DNA of 64,000 bases from Dastarcus helophoroides. Taxonomy: Eukaryota > Arthropoda > Insecta > Coleoptera > Bothrideridae. Below, in pieces: positions 12,061-24,587 of the stretch; position 1 is the stretch's first letter; each line of letters opens with the position of its first letter. The notes under the pieces are model-generated. The model was not told where the DNA came from, searched no databases, and was given only the letters and a program-made list of their open reading frames with translations. Where the stretch lies: assembly GCA_028583605.1 (NCBI GenBank), contig CM053327.1, forward strand, positions 41,740,059 through 41,804,058, in the 5' to 3' direction. Made by a program: the position numbers and the translations under genes.

Positions 12061-15000
12061 AAGGGCAAAGGAAATTAGATCAGACAAAGCTATGGAAAGA
12101 AGAATTTTTCCCATTTACAACTTCGTGAAGCTATGAGAATCATCACAACAGAATGTAATATAATCAGTTTTTTGCTACAGCCACAAAGGAAATTGGATCA
12201 GACAAACCTTTGGAAAGAAGAATTTTTCCCATTTACAACTTCGATAAACAATGGGAATCATCACAACAGAATATAATATAATCAGTTTTTTGCCAGCAAA
12301 GAATAAAAATTTTAAGAGCGTTTAATTTTGCTACAGCCAGAAAGGTGGTAAAAGAAATTGGATCAGACAAACCTTGAATATAATCCATGGGAAGAAGAAT
12401 TTGCCCATTTACAACTTCGATAAATAAAGAGAATCATCACAACAGAATGTAATATAATCAGTTTTTTGCTACAGCCAGAAAGGTGGCAAACGAAATTGGA
12501 CCAGACAAACCTTTGGAAAGAAGAATTTTTCCCATTTACAGCTTCGATAAGCAATGAGAATCATCACAACAGAATGTAATATAATCAGTTTTTTGCCAGC
12601 AAAGAACTTTGAATCATGCTACAGCCAAAAAGGTGGAAAAGGAAATTGGATCAGACAAACCTTGACTATAATTTATTTGAAAGAAGAATTTACCCATTTA
12701 CAACCTCGATAAACAATGAGAATCATCACAACAGAATGTAATATAATCAGTTTTTTGCTGCAGCCAGAAAGGTGGCAAAGGAAGAAAAAGAAAAGAAGAT
12801 TTTTTGCCATTTACAACTTCGATAAGCAATGAGCATCATCAAAACAGAATGTAATACAATCAGTTTTTTGCCAGCAAGAACTTTGGATCATGCTACAGCC
12901 AAAAAGGTGGAAAAGGAAATTGGATCAGACAAACCTTGACTATAATTCATTTGAAAGAAGAATTTACCCATTTACAACCTCGATAAAGAATGAGAGAATC
13001 ATCACAATAGAATGTAATATACTCAGATTTTTGCTGCAGCCAAAAAGGTGGCAAAGGAAATTGCACCAGACAAACCTTTGGAAATTAGGATTTTTGCCAG
13101 CGAAGAAGTTTTATGAGCTTTGAATCATGCTACAGCCAAAAAGGCGGCAAAGGGCAAAAAGAACTGGATCAGACAAATCTTTGGAAAGAAGAACTTCGAT
13201 AAGCTATGAGAATCATCACAACAGAATGTAATAGAATCAGTTTTTTGCTACAGCCTGAAAGGTGGCAAAGGAAATTGGATCAGACAAACCTTTGGAAATA
13301 AGAATTTTTGCCAGCGAAGAACAAAAATTTTATGAACTTTGCATCATGCTACAGCCAGAAAGGTGGCAAATGGCAAAGGAAACTGGATTAGACAAACTTT
13401 TGGAAAGAAAAATTTTTCCCATTTACAATTTCGATAAGCTGTGAGAATCATCACAACAGAATGTAATAGAATCAGTTTTTTTGCTACAGCCAGAATGGTG
13501 GCCAAGGAAATTGGATCAGACAAACCTTTGGAAAGAAGAATTTTTCCCATTTACAACTTCGATAAGCAATGAGAATCATCACAACAGAATGTAATAGAAT
13601 CAGTTTTTTTGCTACAGCCAGAATGGTGGCCAAGGAAATTGGATCAGGCAAACCTTTGGAAAGAAGATTTTTTCCCATTTAGAACTTCGTTAAGCAATGA
13701 GAATCATCACAACAGAATGTAATACAATCAGTTTTTTGCCAGCACAGAACAAAAATTTTGTGAGCGTTGAATCATGCTACAGCCAGAAAGGTGGAAAAGG
13801 AAATTGGATCAGACAAACCTTGACTATAATTCATTGGAAAGAAGAATTTACCCATTTACAACTTCGATAAACAATGAGAATCATCACAACAGAATGTAAT
13901 ATAATCAGTTTTTTGCTGCAGCCAGAAAGGTGGCAAAGGAATTTGGACAAGACAAACCTTTGAAAAGAAGATTTTTTGCCATTTACAACTTCGATAAGCA
14001 ATGAGCATCATCAAAACAAAATGTAATACAATCATTTTTTGCCAGCAAAGAACTTTGAATCATGCTACAGCCAAAAAGGTGGAAAAGGAAATTGGATCAG
14101 ACAAACCTTGACTATAGTTCATTTGAAAGAAGAATTTACCCATTTACAACCTCGATAAAGAATGAGGATCATCACAATAGAATGTAATATACTCAGTTTT
14201 TTGCTGCAGCCAAAAAGGTGGCAAAGGAAATTGCACCAGACAAACCTTTGGAAATTAGGATTTTTGCCAGCGAAGAAATGTTATGAGCTTTGAATCATGC
14301 TATAGCCAGAAAGGCGGCAAAGGGCAAAAAGAACTGGATCAGACAAATCTTTGGAAAGAAGAACTTCGATAAGCTATGAGAATCATCACAACAGAATGTA
14401 ATAGAATCAGTTTTTTGCTACAGCCTGAAAGGTGGCAAAGGAAATTAGATCAGACAAACCTTTGGAAAGAAGAAATTTTCCCATTTACAACTTCGTCTTT
14501 TTTCCAGCAAAGAGTAACAATTTTATGAGCGTTGAATCATGCTACATCCAGAAAAAGGGTAAACGAAATTGGATCAGACAAACCTTGAATATAATCCATT
14601 TGAAAGAAGAATATTTCCCATGTCCAACTTTGATAAACAATGAGAATCATCACAGCAGAACGTAATATAATCAGTTTTTTTGCCAGCAAAGAACAAACAT
14701 TTTATGAGCGTTGAATCATGCTACAGCCAGGAAGATGGCAGATGAAATTGGATCAGACAAACCTTGAATATAATCCATTGGAAAGAAGAATTTACCCATT
14801 TATAACTTCGATAAGCAATGAGAATCATCACAACAGAATGTAATACAATCAGTTTTTTGCCAGCAAAGAACACAAATTTTATGAGCGTTGAATCATGCTA
14901 CATCCAGAAAAAGGGTAAACGAAATTGGATCAGACAAACCTTGAATATAATCCATTTGAAAGAAGAATATTTCCCATGTACAACTTTGATAAGCAATGAG

Positions 15001-15490
15001 AATCATCACAACAGAACTTAAGATAATCAGTTTTTTTGCCAGAAAAGAACAAACATTTTATGAGCGTTGAATCATGCTACAGCCAGGAAGATGGCAGAGA
15101 AAATTGGATCAGATAAGCCTTAAATATAATCCATTGAAAAGAAGAATTTACCCATTTATAACTTCGACAAGCAATAAGAATCATCACAACAATCAGTTTT
15201 TTGCCAGCAAAGAACAAAAATTTTATGAGCGTTGAATCATGCTACAGCCAGAAAGGTGGTACAGGGAATTGGATCAGACAAACCTTGACTATAATCCATT
15301 GGAACCCATTTACAACTTCGATAAACAATGGAAATCATCACAGCAGAATGTACAACAGAAATTTTATGAGCTTTGAATCCTGCTACAGCCAGAAAGTTGG
15401 CAACAGTAATTGGATCAGAAAAACCTTGAATATAATCCATTGGAAAGAAAAATCTACCCATTTACCACTTCGATAATCAATGAGAGTCAT
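12000..15490 (+). repeat. Tandem array derived from mariner transposase C-terminus
   Basis: About 20 head-to-tail units marked by GAATCATCACAACAGAATGT (for example 12133, 12431, 12557, 13571, 13701, 14820, 14998). Spacing alternates among roughly 126, 162, 178 and 212-260 bp: long units contain CCAGCAAAGAACAAAAATTT plus ATGAGCGTTGAATCATGCTA, short ones lack it. In frame the unit reads FASKEQKFYER, IMLQPERWQ, the C-terminal end of mariner transposase, and the first unit is continuous with the mariner remnant at 11404. The array therefore appears to have grown from the 3' end of that copy. Short open frames inside are not genes. Confidence 0.85.
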
Positions 15491-15659
15491 CACAACATAA
15501 TGTAATAAAATCGAAACCTGCAAGAAGCCTCGTAAACTATAACAAATATTCCTAGGAATACTTTTAAAGCCCCAATTATGGTTTGCTTAAAATTCAAAAG
15601 AATTGAAGTTTCATCAAAACAGCTGTTTAAGTATAATTCAAAGAAAAACAAAACTGAAT

Positions 15660-16290
15660 TAATAGATAGATGTCTCATCTTTGACTCCATCTGAAACAGA
15701 GTTAATTCCACTGCATTGATCTGAATCACGAGAGATGATCTGAATGGTTCTTCTAATGAAAAAAGGAATCAATGTTGAGAATCAATAAATATATGTCTCA
15801 TCTGTGACTCTATCTGAAACATATTTAATTCCAGATCTGCATGCATCTGAATCATGATAGACGATCTGATCGATTCTTCTGATGAAAAAAATGAATCAAT
15901 GTTGAGAATCAATAAATATATGTCTCATCTGTGACTCTATCTGAAACATAGTTAATTCCAGATCTGCATGCATCTGAATCATGATAGACGATCTGATCGA
16001 TTCTTCTGATGAAAAAAAGGAATCAATGTTGAGAATCAATAAATATATGTCTCATCTGTGACTCTATCTGAAACATAGTTAATTCCAGATCTGCATGCAT
16101 CTGAATCATGATAGACGATCTGATCGATTCTTCTGATGAAAAAAAGGAATCAATGTTGAGAATCAATAAATAGATGTCTCATCTGTGACTCTATCTGAAA
16201 CATAGTTAATTCCAGATCTGCATGCATCTGAATCATGATAGACGATCTGATCGATTCTTCTGATGAAAAAAGGAATCACTGTTGAAGTAC
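15660..16290. repeat. 127-bp satellite, about 5 copies
   Basis: The phrase GTTGAGAATCAATAAATATA recurs at 15774, 15901, 16028 and 16155, an exact 127-bp period. The first partial unit is diverged; inner units are nearly identical and contain a GATCTGATCGATTC word. Confidence 0.92.
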
Positions 16291-17564
16291 CTACGTCTTC
16301 AAATTAAAAATTTCATTTACAATGTTTCCTGTTCCTTTTGATTTACAAGGTTTCTTGTTCACTGTAATTTACAATGTTTCTTGTTGCCTTACGCATTGAA
16401 TTCAATATATATTTTAATGTTGGTGCCCCATTACATGTAAGAGTTGCACTACCCTTGATTTAACCAACGACTGGTCACTATAGAAACCAATTTTCAAAAT
16501 TATGACTACCTTTTTACTGTGTGATTCGATTAAAAATTCTATCAGAACATTAGCAGTTTGTTCTTGGTTAATTCTAGTTTATATTGATTTTGCTTAGAAA
16601 ACATTGCCTCTTTGGAACACTTCTTCATCTTAACCTCTATATCTCTAATTAAAAATACTACAGGATCAACTGTTGATTTTTTGAATAATCTTTGATTTAC
16701 TGAACAGAAATTTGATGGAAATTATAAAACTTTTATTTGACATAGCTTAATATTTATTCAATTTCACCTTGACTAGAATCAAAAATCAAGAAAATAAGAC
16801 AACGTATTAAAACTATGATTTCATGGATGCTCTGATTGAACCAAAGACAATAGTGGAGACACCCATGAAGGAGGTTCTGGAATTTTTCAAAAGAACGGAC
16901 CTATTATGAGATAATTGTGGGGGGGGGGCACAATAAGCGATAGCCTCAGTGCTGCAGGGATGACCCAACCCATAGTAATAATAATAATAATGATTTCATG
17001 GAAGGCGACAAACTGAGTATAGAAATAATCAATTTGTCTTCTTCCATTTGACAGAAACCAAAACAAGAAAAAGAAACTGATGGCAGAAATTGATTTGACA
17101 GAAACCAAAACAAGAAAAAGAAATTGATGGAAGGCGACAAATTGAATTTTTCTTTACTCAGTTTGTCGCCTTCCATTTGAAGAGAAACCAAAACAAGAAA
17201 AAGAAATTGATGGTAATCCGAGAAAGAATTTGATGATCTAGATGACGTTTACTAGGATCCATATCACAGAAGATTGTAAAAAAAAATCTTTTACGCCACA
17301 AGACTTCTAGTGTTGAAAACAAAGAGATTTTCCAGAAGCTGCAGAATCTACAAATGGATTTAGTGCACTAAATATTTCTGAAAGTGTAGCATCCAGGATT
17401 AAAAATCTTCCACTATATATATGTCTGTAAAGATAAATGATAATAGGAGCTTTTTTAAGAAGACCTTCCTTGTATTCATTCTCCTCTGAAAGTTTTGGAA
17501 CCCTGATCCTCATCAGAATTGCAATAAATCTCAAAGATGGAACAACACCTTGTTTTACGTTTAG
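16291..17564. other. Intron DNA with minor local repeats
   Basis: No gene. A GAAACCAAAACAAGAAAAAG word recurs at 17053, 17099 and 17184, and GGAAGGCGACAAA(C/T)TGA recurs in direct and inverted form between 16999 and 17178, giving a small foldback. An (ATA)n run lies at 16975-16990. Confidence 0.45.
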
Positions 17565-17710
17565 AAACACTGAAATACAAAACTTGTCCGCTGAAACCAA
17601 GAAAGATTAAACAACATAACAAAGGTTGCTCTAACGCGTTTCGACAGCCAAGCTATCATCTTTAGAGATAGCTCTTAAAGAGCTATCATCATTTGAAGAT
17701 AACCAAGGAC
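17565..17710 (-). mobile_element. Penelope-type terminal repeat, family A copy
   Basis: Contains CTGAAACCAAGAAAGATTAA, GGTTGCTCTAACGCGTTTCG and AGCTATCATCTTTAGAGATA, the marks of a repeat seen at least ten times in this window. On the minus strand the hammerhead-like core reads CTAAAGA, so this copy is degraded. Confidence 0.6.
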
Positions 17711-17935
17711 CAGTCCGTTCCACGAAAAAAAAAGTTTAGAAACACTATCAATGAAAATAAAAGGATCACTGAAAAACTAAAGAGTACCGAGTCTGGTCAA
17801 TATGGAAACAAAGTATCAGCAAACTTTGAATTCCATACATTATATGACGTAAAGCTGAAAAAGGTAGAATTATGGATGAATAAGAAAGCTGGTCTACTTC
17901 AAAATGATTACCAAGTATATTAACAAACTGTAGCA

Positions 17936-18001
17936 AAAATGGAAACGTTTATGGAAGATAAAAACGTTTATGGAAGATTAAAAACGTTTATGGAAGATTA
18001 A
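17936..18001 (+). repeat. Short tandem repeat, about 23 bp x 3
   Basis: Three copies of AAACGTTTATGGAAGAT(T)AA ending at a TTAA. Confidence 0.8.
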
Positions 18002-18339
18002 AGGTAGACTTTCGGAAAGAGATCGAGAGAAGCGACGTGCGACAGGAGACCGAGATATTGTCATCTGTCACTTGACAATTGGAAGACCTTTTCTGCTGTC
18101 TCTATCACCAATCGCAATTACCGGTCTCTATCGCCAATCGCAATTACCGGTCTCTATCGCCAATCGCAATTACAAGTCTCTGTCTCTGACTACAAATGCT
18201 CTCTATAGAATTGTGTACATAAGAGGTGTCTCGGTTTCTTCTCTCGTGTCGCATATCGTGGTCGCCTGTCTCGGTTTCGTAGCCGAGAGTCTATCTCACG
18301 ATAGACCTCACGATAGACCCACAATAGACCAAGTCTACC
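18002..18339. mobile_element. Candidate MITE with TTAA target sites
   Basis: A 338-bp segment bounded by TTAA on both sides (17998-18001 and 18340-18343) with ends AGGTAGACTT and AAGTCTACC as an approximate inverted repeat. Inside: three copies of a 27-bp unit with CCAATCGCAATTAC (18108-18176) and a triplicated CGATAGACC-like word (18297-18330). TTAA sites suggest a piggyBac-type MITE, but the inverted repeat is short and no relative is available here. Confidence 0.4.
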
Positions 18340-18775
18340 TTAAGACCTTAAGAGTGTGGTTTCAATAGGAACCAAAGCACCAGCAAACTTTGAACTTAGA
18401 CTTATAAATTTTTCAGCTGATACATTACCAGAAAACTGAAAATGAAGGAACTATAGAAGATTGATAAGTCTACTTCAGCCAATAAATCAAGTGTAGCAAA
18501 CCTACTACTACTTTGGTTCGTATATTCCTCACACCTTAAAATGCGAAATAAAACAGAAATTCGCAACAAACATTTTAATAGAAAGTTCGCAACGTAGTTA
18601 TGGAGGACATCAATATGCCAGAGTGATGAACAAAGAAGAATGAATATCTTTCTTCAAAATTTCCTCTTCCTCATCTGGACTTCACTATTTTTGAATACAA
18701 ACCAAACGTATGTAATTCTTTCAAAAGATTGAAGGATAAAGTCGTCCTTCCTTAAATAATAAAAAGAGTACTTAC

Positions 18776-18862
18776 CGTCGTGGGCAAAGGCGAAAGGTAA
18801 TCCGGTTGGAGATACTGATTTCCTGCAGCAGATAACATCCCACCTCCTTCTAAAACCACCAT
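18776..18862 (-). CDS. noc: noc/elbow-family gene, coding exon 1 (29 codons)
   Basis: Short first coding exon reading MVVLEGGGMLSAAGNQYLQP and then DYLSPLPTT, followed directly by a GTAAGT donor (18770-18775). Phase-0 splicing to 8129 gives PLPTT-LDAKKSPLALL, which matches the continuous N-terminus of NET-family proteins; that join is the main evidence that exons 10.6 kb apart belong together. The ATG at 18860-18862 is chosen because family proteins begin at about MVVLEGG. An in-frame ATG at 19019-19021 with no intervening stop would add 53 residues of unfamiliar sequence, so the start is not settled by sequence alone. A second in-frame Met lies eight codons downstream (MLSAAG). Total product 457 residues, somewhat shorter than I recall for the fly proteins. 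Confidence 0.88.
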
Positions 18863-19200
18863 TTGGAACGAATAAAATCGAATTCGGCACTTTCCAATCA
18901 AATACAAAATACACGGATCGGCACAAAACTGGCGTAGGGTTCGACTCACTTGAGAGCAAACTACGTTCTGAAGCGCCTCCGTCAGAATACGTCCGTAGCG
19001 GAGCGCCGGAGTTAGGCGCATGTCTAGGTTTCAGGTCCCCCTACTCTTCGGCCCGCTGAAGCTCGACAAACTTGAAAGCGTTAATACCGCCACGTTTCAG
19101 GCGCTGTCGACTGCTGCCACCCATGAAGTTACTGACGATGACGGACCCTAAGATATCTTTGATGTGACCGACATCAAAAGAATCAACAATATGTAAACCT
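18863..19200 (-). promoter_or_regulatory. noc: noc 5' leader / promoter-proximal region
   Basis: The DNA just upstream of the first coding exon is richer in GC than its surroundings (notably 18940-19160) and is not part of any repeat seen here. It must hold the 5'UTR unless another upstream exon exists. I see no convincing TATA box or initiator, so the transcription start is not placed. The frame is open from 19021, leaving an N-terminally extended protein possible. Confidence 0.4.
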
Positions 19201-20480
19201 GCTTATGAGATGAACTGACGGATGGATTGGAAATATTGCAATGCCTCGAATTCCATAAAGAATTTGGAACGAAAGGTGTTGGATTATTAAGCTGTTTGCT
19301 GCTTGTTGAATTGCATTTGATTGATCGAATACCACCTCTGTTTAAAATAAATAGGGAACAATATACGCTTTTGAAGTAATTTCGGAACAGAATTCTCCAA
19401 AACTGTAGTTACATTCTAATAAAATGACGATCCTCCATGAATTCTTAGATGATCTGGATAGAAGACTCCAGTTTTACGAACAAATGATGGATCTGCTGGA
19501 CATAAATGTTCTAAGCATAGAAAATATCCTGTTTTCAGATGAATCAACGTTTATGTTAAATGGTGAGCTAAATCGTCAAAATTGTCGTTACTGGGCAGGC
19601 ACTGGATGAGAGAAGGCCACATTCAATATCTACAGAAAGTCAATTGTTGGGCAGGGATGGTTGCTGATCGATTGTTTTCTTCGAAGGAAATCTCAGTGGG
19701 GCAGGATATTTAGAATTCTTGCAGAAAGAACTAATTCCTGATTTAGCTATTTTGTTTCTGATCCAGTCGAAGATGATGTCTCGAATAGAAACATCTGGTT
19801 TCGACAAGCGGTGTCCCTCCTCATTTTGCAAAATATCGTGTTTTCAGATGAATCAAAGTTTATGTTCAATGGTGAGCTAAATCGTCAAAATTGTCGTTAC
19901 TGTGCAGACAAACCCACACTGGATGAGGGAAGGCCACACTCAACATCCAGAGAAAGTGGATGTTTGGGCAGAGATTGTTGGTGATCGAGTTATAGGACCA
20001 ATATTCTTCCAAGGAAATTTCAATGGAGCAAGATATTTAGAAATCTTGCAGGAAGAGCTAATTCCCGATTTAGCTATTTTGTCTCCTGATCCGGTGGAAG
20101 AGGATATCCCGAATAGATTACAACACGACGGAGCCCCTTCTCATTTTGCAAGACCTCAACTGTATCTGGATGATGTACTTCCAGGCAAATCGATTGGTAG
20201 AAGAGAACTTTTTAATGGCCATCCAGGTCTCCGGACTTAGCACCTATGGACTATTTCTTAGGAGGTATTTGAAGAGCAAAGTTTTTAAGATCAAACCTGC
20301 AAATATTGAGAACTTGAAAGGACGAAGAAGAGAGGAGGGTAAACTAATTTCCATTGAAGTAATTAGAAACATTCAAAACGAGTTTCAGCTCCATTTAGGG
20401 TATTGTCAGTTAGTAATTTTGAGGTAAAAGTTGAAATTTATTAAAAATCTAAAATTCATAAAAATATATACCGGGTGAGT
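19200..20480 (+). mobile_element. Broken Tc1/mariner-superfamily transposase with internal duplication
   Basis: Two overlapping partial transposase copies in the same direction. Copy 1 (about 19424-19830) has RRLQFYEQMMDLL, ILFSDESTFMLNGELNRQNC and, frameshifted, the segment down to PPHFAKY. Copy 2 (about 19830-20430) repeats from FSDESKFMFNGELNRQNC and continues through NPHWMREGHTQHPEKVDVWA, PIFFQGNFNGARYLEILQEE, QHDGAPSHFARP and, after a frameshift, YLKSKVFKIKPANIENLK. These are catalytic-core motifs of the IS630-Tc1-mariner DDE superfamily; this is a different family from the mariner at 11404. The helix-turn-helix region is missing. An ATACCGGGTGAGTCAG stretch at 20468-20483 may be the terminus. 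No intact gene. Confidence 0.8.
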
Positions 20481-21494
20481 CAGAAAAACTGGAAATGCTA
20501 GACACAAAATTACGATTAAGCTCCACATGGCTTATACATGTGACTGGTTTACGCGTTCAAAGTTTAAATTTTATTCTGAACTTTGTATTCTTTTTCACTC
20601 ATATTGTATTGTACACGGTTTACATGTTAACTTTATTTTTAATTTTCTATAACCTTTGGCCCAATAGATACATAGCTTCTATAAGTTGATCTTTAATTTG
20701 TGCGATCATGGTAAAAAACAATAAGGATAAATGGAAGCAGTCGAATAAATAAACCAGGTATTCCTGAAGAATATCTTTGACAGACTCTTGATTGTTATGA
20801 CAGCAGATTATAAATTCAGTCTAATATAAAGCATTAACACTTTCTCGGGCCGTTTGTTATCGAAAAACACTCCTAGACAGGTAAAATATACAGACAAGTT
20901 TATAAAAGTTATGACAGCTGTAACAGACGGGAACCATAAAATAAATAAAACCCGACCATAACTCAAGACAATTTTATGATACGTCTCGGCCTATAATAAC
21001 CTCAGGCCGCTCTATCTCTCTCTGTCGAACCAACTATCATAACAATGTTCCTTTTAAATTTGTTATTCTATTTCACGTTCTCTATGCTACTGATTATTGT
21101 GAGTTCTTCTGATGTCGGCGAGTTCAAAAGGACCCTCGTCGTCAGCGGCTTCATGGGTGGTAGAGGCTGACAAGACAAGATGTGGCAGATTATACAATAA
21201 CAAGATCAATTGGTGACGACGTTATTAAGTCTGGATACGTTTTGGGATATCTTGGGGTACCATTAGCAAAACTATGTTGAAATACGTAAAGCAAAAAAAA
21301 TCGTAATTGCGAATGAGCCTAAATAAAATTTTACTGTCACAAGAAGGATTTTAAGATAAATCTAACATGAAGTCGAGTATAAGTTTTGTTTTAAAACATA
21401 CACATTGTCAATTTCTGCTAAAATGAACAAACGCAAGAAAATTAGTTCCTTTTATGGGTCAATAATTTAATTCAAAAATGCAAAGGAAGTGGGT
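20481..21494. other. Single-copy DNA upstream of noc
   Basis: No gene or repeat recognised. 20930-21240 has mixed composition, unlike the AT-rich blocks around it, and could hold regulatory DNA. Confidence 0.4.
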
Positions 21495-21644
21495 GGTTCA
21501 GATCAGTTCCGTGCTATGGTGCAAAGAGGCAACCGCATCAGGGGGCACCTAAAAGGGGCAACATAAGCAGCTAAATCAAAATTAAATTTGAGCCATTCAA
21601 TAATTAAAAATTTTTACACATCGTTTTTCCATATCGATCTGTGT
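21495..21644 (+). repeat. Segment also present inverted at 53280-53430
   Basis: About 150 bp, including GTGCAAAGAGGCAACCGCAT, that reappears in inverted, diverged form next to the hAT-like end at 53279. Both copies abut the same hAT-like terminus. Confidence 0.65.
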
Positions 21645-24587
21645 CAAGGGTGGACAAATTCGGCTCTGAGCGCTCCATGTGGTTCTTCTTTGTCTTGAAT
21701 ACTGCTCCAGTTGAAATTTTAATGTTCTTTTATTAATTTAGAACTTTTTTAAAACTCTCGATTATTTGATATTCATGAAAAAAAAACTAAAAAAAAGATT
21801 GACAGTCCTTAAAAAAAATTATAAAAATTTTGAACTTTTGAATTTTTTGAAAATTTTGATTGTTTTTGTAAACTTCGATTTTTTAATATTCATGAAAAAA
21901 AATGTGGCAGTTTCTTCATAAATGTCGAGTTCTCGAAATTTTAATTTTTTTTTCTCAAAATTCTGAGTTTACACTTTAAATTCCTTATCATTTTCGAGAC
22001 GAACCCACGAATTTGTCAAAAGAATCGAAATCTGAAAAATGTCTTTAAAATTGTTGAGATCAAAGGTGGATAATATTAAAAAAATTATTAGAAATTTAGA
22101 GCAAAGGTTGTTTTACTAATTTAGAACTTTTTTTAAAACTCTCGATTATTTAATATACATGAAAAAAAAACTAAAAAAATTGACAGCTTCTTCATAAATG
22201 TCTAGTTTTTTCTCGAAATTTTCATTTTTTTTTCAAAATTCTGAATTTACACTTTAAATTTTTTATCATTTTCTAGATTGACCCAGGAATTTGTAAAACG
22301 AATCGAAATCTGAAAAATGTCTTTAAAATTGTTGAGATCAAAGGTGAATAATATTAAAAAAATTATTAGAAATTTAGAGCAAAGGTTGTTTTATTAATTT
22401 AGAACTTTTTTTAAAACTCTAGATTATTTGATATACAGGAAAAGAAACTAAAAAAAATTGACAGTTTCTTCATAAATGTCTAGTTTGTTCTCGAAATTTT
22501 CATTTTTTTTTCAAAATTCTGAATTTACACTTTAAATTTCTTATCACTTTCTAGATTGACCCAGGAATTTGTAAAAAGAATCGAAATCTGAAAAATGTCT
22601 TTAAAATTGTTGAGATCAAAGGGGGATAATATTAAAAATAAATATTAGAAATTTAGAGCAAAGGTCAAGATTCTGAAAATAAGTTACAACTTTCAAAAAA
22701 GAGTCGCAACTTAGAGAAACAATTGAAAATTTGAACAATGATTGGAATTTTGGATAAAAATCAAAATTGTGAAAAAAAAAACAAAAAGGTCGACATTTTG
22801 AAAAAATAAAAAATTTCAAAAAATTTACCGAGCAAAGAATTTCGCAATTTGTAGAGAAATATAACATTTTTTAGAAAAAATCAAATGTTTGGAAAAAAGT
22901 TAAGAATTGTGAAAAAATTCAATTTTGAAAAAGTTAAAAATTCCACAAAATGTAAATATTTTAATGAGGTCGGAGGTTTCTAAACAAATACAACTTTTCA
23001 AAAATCAAATAAAGCAAAAACTGAGAATACATCAAATCTTTGAACATCGTCCGGAATTAAAAAAAAAGTAGAAATTTTGGTGGAAAATGTTCAAAGTGGC
23101 AACATTTCACAAAAAAATAGATTCAAAAAAAGTTAAAACTTTCAAAAGGTCAAACAAATAAAAAAACAATTTGAAAATTGAAATTTTTAAAGTTGACATT
23201 TTTAAAAAAATAAAACTTTCAAAAAAAGCAGAATTTATCAAAGAAAGTGCATAATAAAGTTAACATTTCTAGGAGAAGCCGAAATATTAAAAAAAATCGA
23301 AATTTTCAACAAAAAAACCCAATTATGGAGTGAACATATTCAAAAAATTTAAAAAATATTTAAATTTCGAAAAATACAGTGTTTTTCTTAAACTGAAATT
23401 TTAAAAAGTCTCAAGTTCATAATTTTTTACAATAAAAATTATTGATATTCAAAAAAAGTCGAAATTTCAAGGAAAGGTCGAAATTGTGAAGCAAAATTGG
23501 GATCTAAAAAAAATAGAAATTTTTAAACGGGTCAAAATTGTCCTTGGTTATCTTTAAAAATTGAAAAACAAATGTTGTGCCTTGAAGCCAAGAAAGATTA
23601 AAAATCACAAGGGTTGAAATCGAACATCAAAATTTTTAAAATAATCTAAAATTTGAAAAAAGGCATATTCAAAAAAATGAAAATTTTGAAAAACTGAAAC
23701 TGAAATTTGAAGTTTTTAATAGAAATGTCAACATTTTCAAAACAAAAATTGAAAATTTCAACTCAGTTTAAGAAAATGGAATTTTAAAAATGTTGAATCA
23801 AAAAAAGTCGAAATATTCAAAGAGGCGAAATTTCGAAATTTGAAATCTCGCAAAGGGTCGACATTTCGAAAAATATCGAAAATTTTAAATAAGTAGATAT
23901 ATTCAAAGATATGACACCTTAAAAAAAAGTAAAAATTTTGAAATAAGATTAATGAATTAATGAATAAATAAAAATATTCACAATTTCCAAAAATGTCAAA
24001 ACTTCGATTAAAAGTCAACATTTTCAAAAAAAATAGGATTTTGCAAAAAAGGTTAAATCTTTCAAATAAGATGGAAATTGAAAAAAACTGAAAATTTTTT
24101 AAAAGTTGACGTTTTGAAAAATTACAATTTTTTAAGATCAGTATAAAAAAAATATTCAGAATGGAGAAGTTTCCCAAAAAAATAGATTCAAAAAAAGTTA
24201 AAACTGTCAAATTTTTAAAGTTGATATTTTTAAAAAAGTGAGATTTTCAAAAAAAAGCAGAATTTTTCAAAGAAAGTGTATAACAAAGTAAAAATTTTTA
24301 GAAGAAGTCGAAATATTGAAAAAAATCGAGATTTTCAAAAAAAAGCCCAATTATGGAGTAAACATATTCAAAAAATTTAAAAAGTATTTAAATTTCGAAA
24401 AATGTAGTGTTTTTTCTTAAACTGAAATTGTAAAAAAGTCTCAAGTTCGTAATTTTTTACAATAAAAATTATTGATATTCAAAAAAAAGTCCAAATTTTA
24501 AGGAAAGGTCGAAATTGTGAGAAAAAATTGTGATTTAAAAAAAATAGAAATTTTTAAACAGGTCAAAATTGTCGTTGGTTATCTTTA

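Larger units (their letters stand above)
8130..18775 (-). other. noc: noc intron 1 (10,646 bp), repeat-filled
   Basis: Intron between the two coding exons, with GTAAGT donor (18770-18775) and CAG acceptor (8130-8132, preceded by a short pyrimidine-rich stretch). Most of it is repeats: palindrome array, mariner remnant, mariner-tail array, 127-bp satellite, Penelope-type repeat and a candidate MITE, each listed separately. 8133-9420 is mainly single-copy AT-rich DNA without a gene apart from a short dispersed repeat at 8725-8799. 16295-17560 is single-copy with small local repeats. Confidence 0.85.

Noticed and set aside
17693..17923. 76-codon Lys/Asn-rich ORF in the noc intron
   Set aside because: No recognisable family; it starts in a Penelope-type repeat tail and is most simply chance.
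23758..24210. A 150-codon minus-strand hydrophobic frame
   Set aside because: A Phe/Leu/Ile/Asn-rich translation of AT-rich repeat; not a membrane protein gene.
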